64,000 nucleotides of DNA. Source: Balaenoptera acutorostrata. Its lineage: Eukaryota; Chordata; Mammalia; Artiodactyla; Balaenopteridae. Of the stretch, positions 1-10,786 are shown piece by piece (position 1 is the first letter of the stretch; every line of letters begins with the position of its first letter). Under the pieces are notes generated by a model. It saw nothing but the letters and a program-made list of their open reading frames with translations. It did no database searches and was not told where the DNA came from. The stretch is taken from assembly GCF_949987535.1 (NCBI RefSeq), contig NC_080075.1, positions 37,446,269-37,510,268 of the forward strand, read 5' to 3'. Made by a program: the position numbers and the translations under genes.

Positions 1-1077
1 TAGTAGATGGAATGTAGGAAAATGCCTACAGCGGCAGCCAGACCCTTGCTAATGAAACCATGGCAGTGACTGCATGACTAGAAAACCAAAAGTTCATTTA
101 TTTTCATGAAGCTTTTCTCAGACATTTAGCAGAGAATCTGGGGTGAGAGAAGGGAATGAACTGAAAAAATAGGCAATGTGATACCCAGACAAGATTCCTA
201 GCTGGGGTCCAGCAGAGCTCATGGGCCTGATGCATTCAAATTGACCATTGACTGAGATGTCAGAAGGGCTTCAACTTTATGGAGCAATTGGTGTTATGCT
301 AGATGGGAATCAATACCTGCAATCTAAATTTTGCATTCTGTGTGTTGCCAGTTGAAGTTAGATGTCTGTTTCTCTTTCTTGGACTGATTTTCTTTCTGCA
401 ATCAACATAATGAAAAAGAAAATAATGCTTATAAATGAAGTCAGCATATAGCACTGGCTGAGCTGGAGGAAGTTGGCAGCTGCAGAAATTCTGTTTTCAG
501 TTTACATTAAGCGGCATTAATTGCACTGCTATGCAACTCAGTATAACTACAGAGTCGTGGATCAAAATAATGTTCTTGTTTAAGGGGCGCTGGGGTCTAA
601 GCGTGTGGCTATTGGGTGGGGAGGCCAGGCCCTCTTGGTCGTCTCTCAGCAAGGGCTGTATCTTTTAGCCCTAGGACCTTATTCTAGGCCAGAGGTGTTG
701 AAGTTCATCCCCTTGGCCAAGAAGCAAACCAAGTCGGGAACAGCCCAGGGGCACCTGGTCTACCAGGTAAGCCAAAACCATTTCCTCTCTAACCCAAAGA
801 GTGAGGTGTGTGGATTGTGTCTTAAGCCAGAAACCTTTCCTGTAGGTCTTAGGGCTGGCTTTGAAAATGAGGTCACTACCAAGTTGAGATTTTCTGATTT
901 TCCTGTTAAGTCTAGTAGCATTACAGGCGAATGCAACATCTAACAAGAATGGCCAGTTTGCGGTTCCACTTGTGAATAAGGTGAGACAGGCTCTAATAAC
1001 TCCTGGCCAGGTAATGGGAATTTCTCAGCACATCCCTGCTAACCAAGATGTCTTGACGAGAGAGAAATAGTGGTATT
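1..1077. other. Unique sequence, nothing recognised
   Basis: AT-leaning single-copy DNA. A 112-codon frame at 605-943 (+) overlaps a 91-codon frame on the other strand. Neither resembles a known protein, and no convincing splice or promoter context was seen, so both are treated as chance. Confidence 0.6.
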
Positions 1078-1190
1078 TCAGCCTCCTTGCTACCATTAAC
1101 CAGCTATGGGGCCTCGGACAAGGTAAACTGTTAACTCTCTGACCCTCCCACGGGTGCTTTGTAAAGTGGAGATAGCTTAGCTGCCAAAAT
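1078..1190 (+). repeat. MIR SINE fragment
   Basis: Shows the diverged MIR core order: a cell resembling 'cagctatgggacctcggacaaggt', then 'ctctgaccctccc', then a remnant of 'gtaaagtggagata'. This matches the tRNA-derived mammalian-wide SINE read in the forward direction. The ends are decayed and no target duplication is visible. Confidence 0.6.
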
Positions 1191-1277
1191 GTAAGGGCCT
1201 AACTTAGCAGAATTCTAAGTTCTTCTCAGCTCAAAATCTGGGATCCAGGTATATTTTTGGTATGTTTCTGAGGGTGG

Positions 1278-1358
1278 AGACCTTGATTTTATTTCATTAT
1301 CCTCAGTACTTGGGACATGGCAAGAACTCGTTCATGATGGATTGAATAAATAATTAAA
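1278..1358 (+). repeat. L2 LINE 3' end
   Basis: Reads as the L2 3' terminus: a 'cagtacttgggacatggca' variant of the usual 'cagtgcctggcacatag' segment, followed by 'ggattgaataaataatt', which corresponds to the tail repeat. Confidence 0.55.
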
Positions 1359-2360
1359 TAAGTATAATTATAATGTTCAAGAAAACTATATTCTTGCAAT
1401 TAACCCACAGTGAAACTACCCAATTTAACATATGTTTTGGCAAAGAATGAGATTCAGCCAGACGGTCCTGCATACCAAGGGGCCCAGCCAAGGGCAGAGT
1501 TTTCAGAAGCAATGAGGAAAAAGAGAACAGATGGGGACACTCCTACCTTTCACAGAGCTTGCGAGCCTGGGAACACAGGCAAGTATGCAGTTACTCCCAG
1601 AAAAGCCAGGCTGTCTTGTTTGTGCAGATTAGTGAAGACTTAAGGCTATCAGAAATGATCATTTTGTAGGTATGAACTTGGCTCCTCCCTCTTCAAACCC
1701 CTTGAACCAATGGTCCTATAACATCAGAAGAAAGATACATTAATTCATTCCAAGATTATGGGCAATTCTGTGTGATTTGGGTGCAAGACCAGCAAGGATA
1801 GATGGAGACTCCTCCCTGGTGCTCAGAGGCAGTGCAGGTCCTTGGAGCTATGAGCTGATCTGTGGAAAGAGGAGGGGATCCTGTCCCAGGGAGCACTCAG
1901 GAGGCTTGACCATCAACTGAGAAGCTACACAGGGTCCAGAGAAGTCTAAGGCAGTAGGGTCCTGTCAGGGGAAATGAGCTTCAGCAGACGGAGGCAAGAC
2001 ATCAAGGTGTATTTCAACCTATTAGTGACAGCTCAGTTATTTTGAGGCTTCCTTGGGGACACATTTTATCAGCTTCCTACCACAACTATATTTGGGGTTA
2101 TGTGCTTCCTGTGTTAATAGTCAGACATGCCAAGTCAAGATTGCTGTAGACAGGCCTGCTGCATACAGATTACTCTGACACCAAGGCACCTGGCCTAGGA
2201 GGTGAGTGGGGACTGAAATCCAGGCTGGTCTCCACTCACTACATCATAGGACGCAGTACTGGGTATGTGTTCCTCAGTGGGATACCGTGGCTAAGCCACT
2301 TATCCTTGGAGCTGCATCTGCCCAGAGGAAATGTTTCCTAATTTGTCAGGTCAGGGAGTT
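1359..2360. other. Unique sequence, nothing recognised
   Basis: Single-copy DNA. A 77-codon frame at 1410-1643 has no recognisable family features. No RNA gene or simple repeat of note. Confidence 0.55.
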
Positions 2361-2369
2361 ATGTGCTGA

Positions 2370-2838
2370 TTAATCTCCACTCCCTCCTCCCACACCAGAC
2401 CCATTCATTGATCTTCTCTGCCCTGTTCTGTGCCCCAGATGGTGGCCCCTACACAACGCATCTGAGACTTTCTCACCTTCTGGCTGCCAGTGGGGTTTGG
2501 CCAGCTGGAATCACCAGTAGGAGATGAGACACCCTCCCTTGCACATGCTCCCTCCCCGTCCCCCCGTGGACAGTGTTTGTGGTCCTGCTGGGCGGTCTCT
2601 CCCATACAGCTCTAGCTCTCATTGGGGTCTAGCCATGCTGTTCCCTCCCTTGTTCTTTTAGGCCTGTGGGTAATAAAGGCCTTCACTGGTGCTAGTCTCT
2701 GGGTGCCTCATCAACCCTCGTGGGTTCCCTTCTCCCTGGCCACACCTCTGTAAATGGTCCTTTTATTCAATTCTGTTCAATTAAATCCTTTTGCCTCCAT
2801 CTTCTCTTTCTGGTTGGAACACTGACTGATAGAGAGGA
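2370..2838 (+). mobile_element. Ancient LTR-like interspersed repeat
   Basis: The stretch from about 2595 resembles an old mammalian interspersed repeat I know by sequence but cannot name with confidence: 'tctcccatacagctct', a short G-rich half, a pyrimidine-rich block, a near-AATAAA at 2672, and a terminal 'gactgata'. The terminal layout resembles an LTR of the ERVL/MaLR class. The 5' boundary is uncertain and no internal retroviral sequence is present. Confidence 0.4.
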
Positions 2839-2924
2839 CCTTTTTCTAATCCTCACAGATGGACCATATAGGCTAGCAGAGAGCATAGGTGCAAATAGCA
2901 CTTTGAAATTCAAAACAAATATTT

Positions 2925-3060
2925 GCCATGTCACCTCTGTAAAACGGTAGTTATGATCATAATACTTATTTGATAGGGTTATTGTGAAGATTAAACGAGA
3001 CATATAGAATGGTTTGCATAGTGCCTGGCACAAAATAAGTGCTCAATAAGTGGTAGTTAT
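2925..3060 (+). repeat. MIR SINE, 3' half
   Basis: Contains 'cctctgtaaaacggtag', 'gggttattgtgaagattaaa', 'agtgcctggcacaaaataag' and 'tgctcaataagtggtagtta' in consensus order, so this is a forward MIR preserved to its 3' end. Confidence 0.8.
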
Positions 3061-3084
3061 CTTCCTTAACTTGTGATCATTGGA

Positions 3085-3240
3085 AATCCCATGTAGCCTT
3101 CAGTGTTCACTCAGCTCTCCCTTCATGCATGAAGCATCTGCTGACCACTGTAGTTCCCACAATGACTGCCTTTCTCTAAATTTCTATCCTATTAATTGTC
3201 TATATAATTAATTTGGCTTCATATATTTTCACCCACTGTT
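3085..3240 (+). repeat. Probable L2 fragment
   Basis: Diverged match to the L2 3' region: a 'cttcagtgttcactcagctc' variant of 'cttcaggtctcagctcaaat', then a pyrimidine-rich stretch. Too decayed for firm boundaries. Confidence 0.4.
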
Positions 3241-3244
3241 TTTT

Positions 3245-3925
3245 TAAATATCTACTATGTGCAAAGTACATAATTCAAGATATGTTTCCTTCCATCAATG
3301 AGAACATGGGCATAGAGGAAAACATTTATTGAGTATACATGGTGTGTCAAACACTGTTAGGCACTTTCCATGTCCTTTAAACTTCATAACAATTCTATGA
3401 AGTAAATACTGTTAGTCCAATAAAATGTCCAAGTCTCCTGGGCAGTAAGTGGTAGGGAAGGGTTCAAACATGTGTCTTTTTGCTGCAAAGCACTAAGAAC
3501 TCTTCAGTCTATTAGACGAGATGACATACAACCAAGTAACTATAATTCGAGATAGTTATATGCACCTTATCATTAGGAAAATTGTGTGCTAGAGATGGAC
3601 AGAGAAGATGGGCATTAACTCCCTGCCAGGTGTTTATTCAATACCATTAAAAGATAGAGGCTAAGCCCTGGGATGTGGAAAGAAACACAACCAATCCTTG
3701 TTTGGAGGGAATTAGATTCTAATCACTGAGCCAGACCCGTGGAAAGATAACTTTAACATAATCTTGAAAATAGTGAAACTATGATTGGGTTTGGAGAAAG
3801 CTTCCTGGAAGAAAGAGGATTTGAGTTATATCTTAAAAGATGATTCAAGTTAGCTCGTTGAAGAAATAAGGACAATACATTCAGGTAAAGGGAAAAGCAT
3901 GAGCAAAAGCTCTACCTATACAGTT
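3245..3925 (-). repeat. L2 LINE, split by a MIR
   Basis: Minus-strand L2 3' region. The first part (3245-3312) carries 'tctactatgtgcaaagtaca'. The second part (3495-3925) resumes at the expected point with 'ctcttcagtctattagacg', continues through 'agcttcctggaagaaagagg' and ends near 'agcatgagcaaaagctct'. The gap is filled by a reverse MIR, so the L2 was there first. Confidence 0.65.
3315..3492 (-). repeat. MIR SINE inserted in L2
   Basis: Reverse MIR: 'aacatttattgag', 'caaacactgttaggcacttt', 'ttcataacaattctatgaag', 'agtaagtggtagggaagggt'. It sits inside a same-strand L2, whose sequence resumes immediately after it. Confidence 0.7.
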
Positions 3926-3954
3926 AAATATGCTCAGTCATCTGTGCACATGTA

Positions 3955-4095
3955 TTTGACATGTTGTTATTGTCAGTGACCTGAGGATAAGAGCTATGCC
4001 TCCTTTCCAACCTTGTCCTTACACCCCATTCAACTCAAGGCTGAAGGCATAGGAGAAACTCGACAAAATCTTTTGTTTGAATGGATGAATGCCTT
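3955..4095 (+). repeat. Probable L2 3' end
   Basis: Weak forward L2 match ending in 'ttttgtttgaatggatgaatg', which corresponds to the L2 terminal 'tgttgaatgaatg' repeat. Heavily diverged. Confidence 0.4.
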
Positions 4096-6095
4096 ACTCT
4101 CCTCTGGGAGATGCAGAAGGAATAAGTGGTACCACTGTCTCCCTGATTTCAAGGCCAATGCCAAGTTGCTTCCAGACATCAGAGTTGAGGCATATAGCTA
4201 AAGACAGGCAATATTTTTAAGTGGCAGAGCTCATCATTGGTGTAACTGGAAATGGAGTTCAGGTTGGCTGGTGTTGTATTGACGTTAGCACACTATTTCT
4301 CAAGATCCAGCAGCCCTGGTGTCTAAAGTACCCTCAAAGCTAACTTCAACACATTCAGGAGACAATTTCAACAGAACCTATGAAGGACATGAATGCACTT
4401 CCCTAATTTCAACAGGAGCAAACCAGAAACACGTGGAAAAACATTATGTTCAGATGACTTATTTATAAATCTTCTCTTTCCTCCCATGAATATATCCAGT
4501 CATCATGGCCTTTGATCATTTGGAGTATTAAATAACCTCAGTTGTTAGAAACTAACTTTAAATTGTACTTGAAAATTTCTTTGACTTTAGGGGGAACTTC
4601 ATTTTATAATTGTGCATTGTTCTTATTTCTGATGCTTTAACAGATGAAAACTGTCCATAGGAGATAATTCAGCAAGTTAGTTATCCTACTGCCAAGCAAA
4701 ACGAAAGTCTGTATCAGCTGTGAGAAGATAATTCAATTTGCCTAAAAATGTCATTTTCAGAATGGCTTATATCACATATCAAAATTATTTTAAAATCTTA
4801 ACTAGGACACGGTGGGAACCTGTATAAGTGATGTGCAGCTGATCTGCAGTTCTGAGAACTGAAGCTATGCTCTAATGCTCTGTATTTTTTAACTAAAGTA
4901 CTAAGTATCTCATTCAAGTGGCAATAGGTAGTTAATCCTCTACAAAAGTTCTTGGATGTATTCCTTGTAAATGCTAATTATTAAGAAGAAATTGTTATAG
5001 GGTTTCTTAGGAAATCAATACTTTATTATGTAATAATTGCATCTGCAGGTTTAATGTTCTCCATAAGCCCCAGCAAAATGAAAGAGGTCACTGGGTGAGA
5101 TGGTGCAAATGGTCCTTGCCTGACCTGGAAAATCTTTGAGAATTTGAGGCCTAGTAAAGTGCCGAGATGTCATTAAAATATTTTCACAAGTACAACATTT
5201 ATTATGGAAACCAAATTGCAAGAACATCTGTCTGGATGACACTTTGGCCCAAAGTTGGACCTAAACCTGGTAACAGTTATAATTGAAACTGTGGCTTCAT
5301 TTTTCTCCCCAGATCTTTGATTTTTCCTTTGCCTCACAGAGCAATTTATTTCTCAAAGCTACAGCAGTTAACTTTTGTTTTCCTAAGCCTTCCTGGGCAA
5401 AAATCCCAGCTCTTCCAGTTTTCAACCAAGAAGTTATGGAAGGCAGGAAGGCAGGGAAGGAGCCCTCGAGGAGATAGAAGGGAGCTCAAAATCACTCTTC
5501 CAAGAATTTCTGGGTCACTGTCTAATTGATACGCCTATTGGCAAGCCTCAGATTTAAGTTTCTTCTGACTTCACAGGCAGTTCTGATTCTGCACCCAGCC
5601 ATGTGTGAAGACTTGAGGCATTGAACATGGAACCCAAAAAAACCCAGCCAGTTCCACTTAAAGCACTCAGGCTGGGGAACTGTACCATAGCAAAATACCC
5701 CAAACAATTGTTTTTCCATTATGATCTTCAGCCTAGCATTTATTATCATTTTTTATTGCACACTTTTAAAGGCAATGGTCCATTTTACTTAGATCATTAA
5801 TTTGCAAAAATCATGAGGTATGAGCAGAGATGGTGTTTTTTATGGGCCATGCTACACCTCTATAGGACCCCAAAGGAAATGAGGTGTGGGTTTCAGCACA
5901 TTATAGGAAGAGGCCCTGGGACCACAAGCTCCATATTCTTTCAGAAATAGAAAAGACCAAAGTACTTGCACAGGAATGATGCAGCTGGATGAATGGAGAG
6001 ATGCATGAATAACGGACAGCCTGAATAAATGAATGGAGAAAGAAGCAATAGAGGGAAACTCTGACCAGCAGTGGGGTGTAGGCGGAAGACCCCTG
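4096..6095. other. Unique sequence, nothing recognised
   Basis: AT-rich single-copy DNA. Frames of 60-110 codons occur on both strands, overlap each other and show no recognisable domain. No transposon recognised across about 2 kb. Confidence 0.5.
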
Positions 6096-6098
6096 GAT

Positions 6099-6228
6099 GT
6101 GGAGTCTGGAGATCCTGGGTCCACGTATGGCCAGTCACTTACCAGCTGTTTGACTGCTGTCAGTGAACTCAGAGTGTACCTCACCTTTGCACCTGCAAAA
6201 TAATAATAATAATACCTATTTCATAAGA
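6099..6228 (+). repeat. MIR SINE
   Basis: Forward MIR: 'gtggagtctggagatcctgg', 'cagtcacttaccagctgttt', 'cctgcaaaataataataata', 'cctatttcataag'. The (AAT)n stretch is an expansion of the consensus 'ggataataat' site. Confidence 0.7.
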
Positions 6229-6257
6229 CGGGCAGGCAATGGAGCCCCAAGAAGTCA

Positions 6258-6494
6258 GGTCATGGGCTGCAGAGCCAGACTGCCATGGTTTAAATCTGAA
6301 CTTCTCTCCCTTGTTTGCTCTGTGACCTTAGGCATCTTATCCCCTCTATATTTGTGTTTCCTCATCCACAGAATGGGGATAATGTACTAAACTCCTAGGG
6401 ATGGGGGTGAGCATTGGATAAATTAATACACATAAAGTGCCTAGAAGAGTTTCTAGTACATAATAGGCTAGATGCATTACAATAATATTACTAT
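6258..6494 (+). repeat. MIR SINE, nearly full length
   Basis: Second forward MIR, 30 bases after the first: 'tgcagagccagactgcca', 'tgctctgtgaccttaggca', 'tttcctcatccacagaatgg', 'gtgcctagaagagtttctag'. The two copies lie in direct orientation but differ throughout, so they are separate insertions rather than a duplication. Confidence 0.85.
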
Positions 6495-6600
6495 TTTTGC
6501 ATATATAATAGTGTTACATAGATACACTTTACATTATGTTAGTTATCATTATTATTATTGTTATTATTATAGTTAGGATTATATAAATTATGATTCTCAG
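6495..6600. repeat. AT-rich low-complexity DNA with (ATT)n
   Basis: Contains 'atcattattattattgttat' and neighbouring TA-rich sequence next to the MIR tail. Confidence 0.7.
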
Positions 6601-7624
6601 TCTCAGTCGAGAGAATCGAGCCTAGCCGATTTAAGTAGAAAAGGATATTAGAGGATATTAAGAAGGTCATAGAGAATCTCCTGGATAGTCAGGAGCCCAG
6701 GCTTGTTTATTATATAGTCAGAACCAAACAGTAATAGGATCCAACTATATCCCAAAACTGTTATAGTGAAACACCACTGCCTATATCTCCAGGCATTGAC
6801 TACCCTTGAGATTTGAATCCAAGAGCTTTGCTACTGCTATCTGCACTTTGCTATCTGCTATCTGCATACCCAGAAGATCCAATTTCTCTTTGCATAGAAA
6901 CAACCTCTTATTTCTCCAAGTCACAAACAGGATGCCTCTAATTGGTGGAATCAAGGCTATTTGCCTCTATCCTAGCTGCAAGGGAGTCTGGCAAATGTAG
7001 TCATGAGCTTTCCAACCTGCCCAGTAGAGAAAAAACTAAGAAAAACTAAGGAAAGCTAAAAGAAAGTTGGAGTGAGCCAACCTAAAATGTCTGCTACAAG
7101 GATTTTTAAATAAAAGATAGGGCTGGTAGCTACTTTTGATCAAATAAGGTAGAGGCGGAAGATCTTTGATTTGTTTTTCCGAGGTTAATTAGGAGTTTCC
7201 AAAGATAATTAATAATTATACTTGTAACAGTATTGTGTTACATAGGCATAGGCAAGTGGAACTAACCTAATGGTTGGCACCATACCTGTGACTTGGGGAG
7301 GAGAGGAGGTTCCTCCTCTAACATCATTCTTGCCCTGTATAGACCCATGAGACAGTCTTTCTTGTATCTTCACTCTCCAGAGGAGTAGATGCAGACTGCA
7401 TGATCTGGAAGGGCCTGGGATGAGGTTTCTCCTAGAGAAGTGACTCTGGAAGCTTTAAAGGTACTTTCAAAATACAAGGATCTATGAAGTACTGGTTGCT
7501 TGAGGTTATGAGGATTCAGCAAGCAAGGACTGTTACGGACCATTAATGTAATTAATCATATATTGAATCAACAACATGGTAATTACCTACAAGGCCTGTT
7601 TTAGAAATTGTCTGAATATGGGTG
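6601..7624. other. Unique sequence, nothing recognised
   Basis: Single-copy AT-rich DNA with short A-rich tandem-like text at 7028-7065 ('aaaaactaag' variants). No gene evidence. Confidence 0.5.
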
Positions 7625-7629
7625 AATAT

Positions 7630-7785
7630 AGAGAGTCAGGAAACCTGGCTTCTAGTTCTCTCCTACCACTGCTGCATATGTGAACTTCCACAAGCTATTT
7701 CAGCTCTCTGGGCCTCAATTTCCTCATTTAAACTCTGATCTCCTGTAAAGTATTAGTTTTACCTTCTAGAATGAAATGAACGAAA
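7630..7785 (+). repeat. MIR SINE
   Basis: Forward MIR: 'caggaaacctggcttctagt', 'ccactgctgcatatgtgaac', 'ctctctgggcctcaatttcc'. The 3' part is diverged. Confidence 0.65.
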
Positions 7786-7839
7786 ATCAGGCTGGTCCAA
7801 CCACAGAGTCCTCAACAAACTGCTTAACAACCACAATAA

Positions 7840-7990
7840 ACTGCTTCTAATTATAACTATTATCTTTGCAAAACACTTTCATATTGGTTTCCTCATTTGA
7901 GCTAGTCAACAATCCTGAGTAGATAGACTAATTCTTATGCTAATTTTCTAGTTGGACAACTGAGTCACCAGGAGATTAGCCCAGCAGATT
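7840..7990 (-). repeat. MIR-type SINE
   Basis: Reverse MIR-like text: 'tttgcaaaacactttcatat', 'cctcatttgagctagtcaac', 'tagttggacaactgagtcac'. This is the reverse complement of the core plus 3' portion. Confidence 0.55.
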
Positions 7991-8007
7991 AACCTAGCTG
8001 GATGTCA

Positions 8008-8020
8008 GAATCTCCAGTGG
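8008..8020 (+). repeat. Left target-site duplication of the L1
   Basis: The 13-mer GAATCTCCAGTGG recurs exactly at 9994-10006, directly after the L1 A-rich tail. These are the two copies produced by L1 target-primed insertion. Confidence 0.9.
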
Positions 8021-8688
8021 CCTAGCATGTGATCTATCCTGGAGAATGTTCCATGTGCACTTGGAAAGAACGTATTCTGCTGCTTTTGGATGGAAGGTTC
8101 TATTATATATCAATTAAGTCCATCTGATCTAATGTGCCATTTAAGGCCAGTGTTTCGTTATTGATTTTCTGTCTGGATGATCTGTCCATTGCTGTAAGTG
8201 GAGTGTTAAAGTCCCTTATGATTATTGTGTTACTGTTGATTTCTCCTTTTATGTCCATTAATATCTGCCTTAAATATTTAGGTGCTCCTATTTTGGGTGC
8301 ATATATATTTACAATTGTTGTATCGTCTAGGATTGATCCCTTGATCATTATGTAGTGTCCTTTTTGTCTCTTATAACAGTCTATTTTTTAAAGTCCATTT
8401 TGTCTGCTATAATTATTGCTGCTCTGGCTTTCTTTTGATTTCCATTTGCATGGAATACCTTTTTCCATCCCCTTACTTTTACTCTGTGTGTGTCTCTAGA
8501 TCTGAAGTGAGTCTCTTTCAGGCAGCATATATACGCGTCTTGTTTCTATACCCATTCAACCACTCTATGTCTGTTGGTTGGAGCATTTAGTCTATTTACA
8601 CTTAAGGTAATTATCAATATGTATGTTCTGATTGCCATTCTGTTAACTGTTTTGAATTTGTTCTTGTAGGTCTTTTTTTTTCTTTCTT
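8021..8688 (-). mobile_element. L1 ORF2 endonuclease region, inverted 5' segment
   Basis: Translating the minus strand gives the N-terminal AP-like endonuclease of LINE-1 ORF2p. Motifs present are CCLKETHF (consensus QETH, catalytic Glu), NIYAPKIGAP and RDFNTPL (catalytic D-x-N), followed by MDRSSRQKIN and LDQMDLIDI. A TAG interrupts just before KQDAY, and a frameshift separates the two halves, so the fragment is dead. It is the inverted 5' segment of the element that continues on the plus strand from 8689. In function this domain nicks target DNA during retrotransposition. Confidence 0.9.
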
Positions 8689-9519
8689 CAAAGATATTTG
8701 CAAATGATATGACCAATAAGGGGTAAATATCCAAAATATATAAACAGCTCATACAACTCAACATCAAAAGAACAAACAACCCGATTAAAAAATGGGCAGA
8801 AGCACTGAATAGACATTTTTCCAAAGAGGAAATGCAGATGGCCAACAGGCACATGAAAAGATGCTTAACATGTCTAATCATCAGGGAAATGCAAATCAAA
8901 ACCACAGTGAGATATCACCTCACACTGTCAGAGTGGCTATCATCAAAAAGAACACAAATAACAAATGTTGGTGAGGATATGGAGAAAAGGGAACCCTGGT
9001 ACACTGTTGGTGGGAAGATAAATTGGTGTAGCCGCTGTGGAAAACAATATGGAGGTTTCTCAAAAACCTAAAAATAGAACTACCATATGACCCAGTAATT
9101 CCACTCCTAGGTAAATATCAAAAAAAAAAAAACCCAAACCACTAATTTGAAAAAATACATGCACCCCAATGTTCACAGCAGCAATATTTACAATTGCCAA
9201 GGTATGGAAGCAATCCAAGAGTCCATCAACAGGTAAATGGATAAAGAAGATATGGTGGGTTTCCCTGGTGGCGCAGTGGTTAAGAATCTGCCTGCCAATG
9301 CAGAGGACAGGGGTTCGAGCCCTGGTCGGGGAAGATCCCACATGACATGGAGCAACTAAGCCCATGAGCCAGAACTACTGAGCTTGCGCGTCTAGAGCCT
9401 GTGCTCCACAACAAGAGAAGCCACGACAATGAGAAGCCCGCGCACCGCGATGAAGAGTAGCCCCCACTTGCCGCAACTAGAGAAAGCCTGCGCACAGAAA
9501 TGAAGACCCAACACAGCCA

Positions 9520-9554
<35 letters not shown>

Positions 9555-9993
9555 AGTTATATAAAAAAAAAAGAAGATATGGTAAATATATACAATGGAG
9601 TACTACTCAACCATAAAAAAGAATGAAAATTTTGCCATTTGCAGCAACACAGATGGACTTGGAGGGCATTATGCTAAATGAAGTAAGTCAGACAAAGAAA
9701 GACAAATACTGTATGATATCACTTATATGTGGAATCTAAAAAATACAACAAACTAGTGAATAAAATAAAAAAAGAAGCAGACTCACAGATACAGAGAACA
9801 AACTAGTGGTTACCAGAGGGGAGAGGAAAGGCAGGAGGGGCAATATAGGGGTAGAGGGGGAAAAAAGAGTTATTATGGGATTATATGAAATCAGGTGTGC
9901 AAATCTTTTGAAAATTGTAAAGCACTATAGAATTTGAAGACTCTTTCATTCAATAAAAAAGAATAAAACAATAAAAATTTTTTAAAAAAAAAG
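8689..9993 (+). mobile_element. L1 ORF2 C-terminus and 3' UTR, forward segment
   Basis: Forward text from 'gatatttgcaaatgatatga' through 'aatgggcagaagcactgaat', 'tacactgttggtgggaagat' and 'tatgtggaatctaaaaaata' to an A-rich tail at 9960-9992. This is the ORF2 C-terminal and 3' UTR region of a cetartiodactyl L1. It is interrupted by a CHR SINE at 9257-9569. Together with 8021-8688 it forms one 5'-inverted insertion bounded by the 13-bp duplication. Confidence 0.92.
9257..9569 (+). mobile_element. CHR-family tRNA-derived SINE
   Basis: Starts GGGTTTCCCTGGTGGCGCAG. It has a pol III A box in 'tggcgcagtgg' and a B box in 'ggttcgagccc', then the tRNA-unrelated body and an (AAATA)n-type tail. It is flanked by the perfect 14-bp duplication AAAGAAGATATGGT (9243-9256 and 9570-9583) inside the L1. 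Non-autonomous, mobilised by LINE machinery. This family marks Cetacea, hippos and ruminants. Confidence 0.95.
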
Positions 9994-10006
9994 GAATCTC
10001 CAGTGG
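9994..10006 (+). repeat. Right target-site duplication of the L1
   Basis: Exact second copy of the 13-mer at 8008-8020. It ends the A-rich L1 tail and restores the interrupted MER5-like element. Confidence 0.9.
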
Positions 10007-10146
10007 AGCTTTGTAAAGCTATAGGTTCCTAGTCCCTCCTCCAAAACCTATTAAGTCAAAATATCTAAGAATGGAGGCCTCGAGTCATCATTTTTCAAAA
10101 ACTCGCCCAGTTGATTCTCAGGCAGCTGTACTGGGCACCCCTAGAT

Positions 10147-10303
10147 CAGGGGTTCTCAAAGTGTGGGTTCCCCAGCAGCAGCAGCATTATTTGTCAGAAA
10201 TGGAAATTCTCAGGCCCCCTACCCCAAATCCACTGAATCCAAATCTGAGAGGAATCCAGAGACCCAGATGTACACTATGGTTTCAGAATCACTGGTCTAG
10301 ATT
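10147..10303 (-). mobile_element. MER5A hAT relic
   Basis: Reverse MER5A: begins 'caggggttctcaaagtgtgg', then 'cagcagcagcagcattattt', 'ttctcaggccccctacccca' and 'cagaatcactggtct' at the other end. The terminal 'ggttctcaaa' inverted repeat is recognisable. It abuts the preceding MER5-like copy in opposite orientation. Confidence 0.85.
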
Positions 10304-10326
10304 AAAACAGGTGACATAGCAATGAA

Positions 10327-10558
10327 GACAACAGACTCTCAAGCCTGCCAATTTAAACTGAATCCCGTCTCTGCCGCTTCCTGGTTGTGGGATCTTAGGC
10401 ATCTGCCTACTGTCCCCGGCCTTGGTTTACGTTTGTAAAATGGAGATGAAGCTAGTTTTCTCTTCATAGGGTTCTTATGAGGAATAAGTTTGCTAGAATT
10501 AGTTAAAAACTAACAATAGTGTCTTACACAGAGTAAGAGCTTAAATAAAATTTAAGGT
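10327..10558 (+). repeat. MIR SINE, nearly full length
   Basis: Forward MIR: 'acagactctcaagcctgcca', 'ctgccgcttcctggttgtgg', 'tttgtaaaatggagatga', 'catagggttcttatgaggaa', 'gtgtcttacacagagtaaga'. Confidence 0.8.
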
Positions 10559-10786
10559 TCTTGCCCAGGAATAAAGCTATGAATGGAATGAAAAAGAGTG
10601 GAGAAGCAGCTCAGGAAATGAAATCCTTGGGGAGAAGCAGCATTGGGGGCTTCTATCTAGAACACGAGGCCAATGGCCCTGCTCGCATATTCTAAATGAC
10701 TGCGGGGGTTGGGGGAGAATGTGAAGAACAACTTGAAAAAGCAACCCACCTGGAGTCTGGAACAGGCCCTCACTTGTAGGAGCCTT
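10559..10786. other. Unique sequence
   Basis: Single-copy purine-rich stretch. A 70-codon minus frame (10577-10789) has no recognisable domain. Confidence 0.5.

Larger units (their letters stand above)
8004..10146 (+). mobile_element. MER5-like hAT DNA transposon, split by an L1
   Basis: Before the L1 the sequence reads 'tcagaatctccagtgg'. After it, at 10007, the match continues with 'agctttgtaaagctatagg' and then 'ccctcctccaaaacctatta', in MER5A/B order. The element is a short non-autonomous hAT relic without transposase. The L1 target duplication lies within it, so it predates the L1. Confidence 0.6.

Noticed and set aside
8103..8905. Endonuclease-like protein as a host gene
   Set aside because: It is LINE-1 ORF2, with a TAG and a frameshift, inside a clearly bounded retroinsertion.
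9257..9330. tRNA gene
   Set aside because: A and B boxes belong to the tRNA-derived head of the CHR SINE. No intact cloverleaf with a proper anticodon stem was seen.
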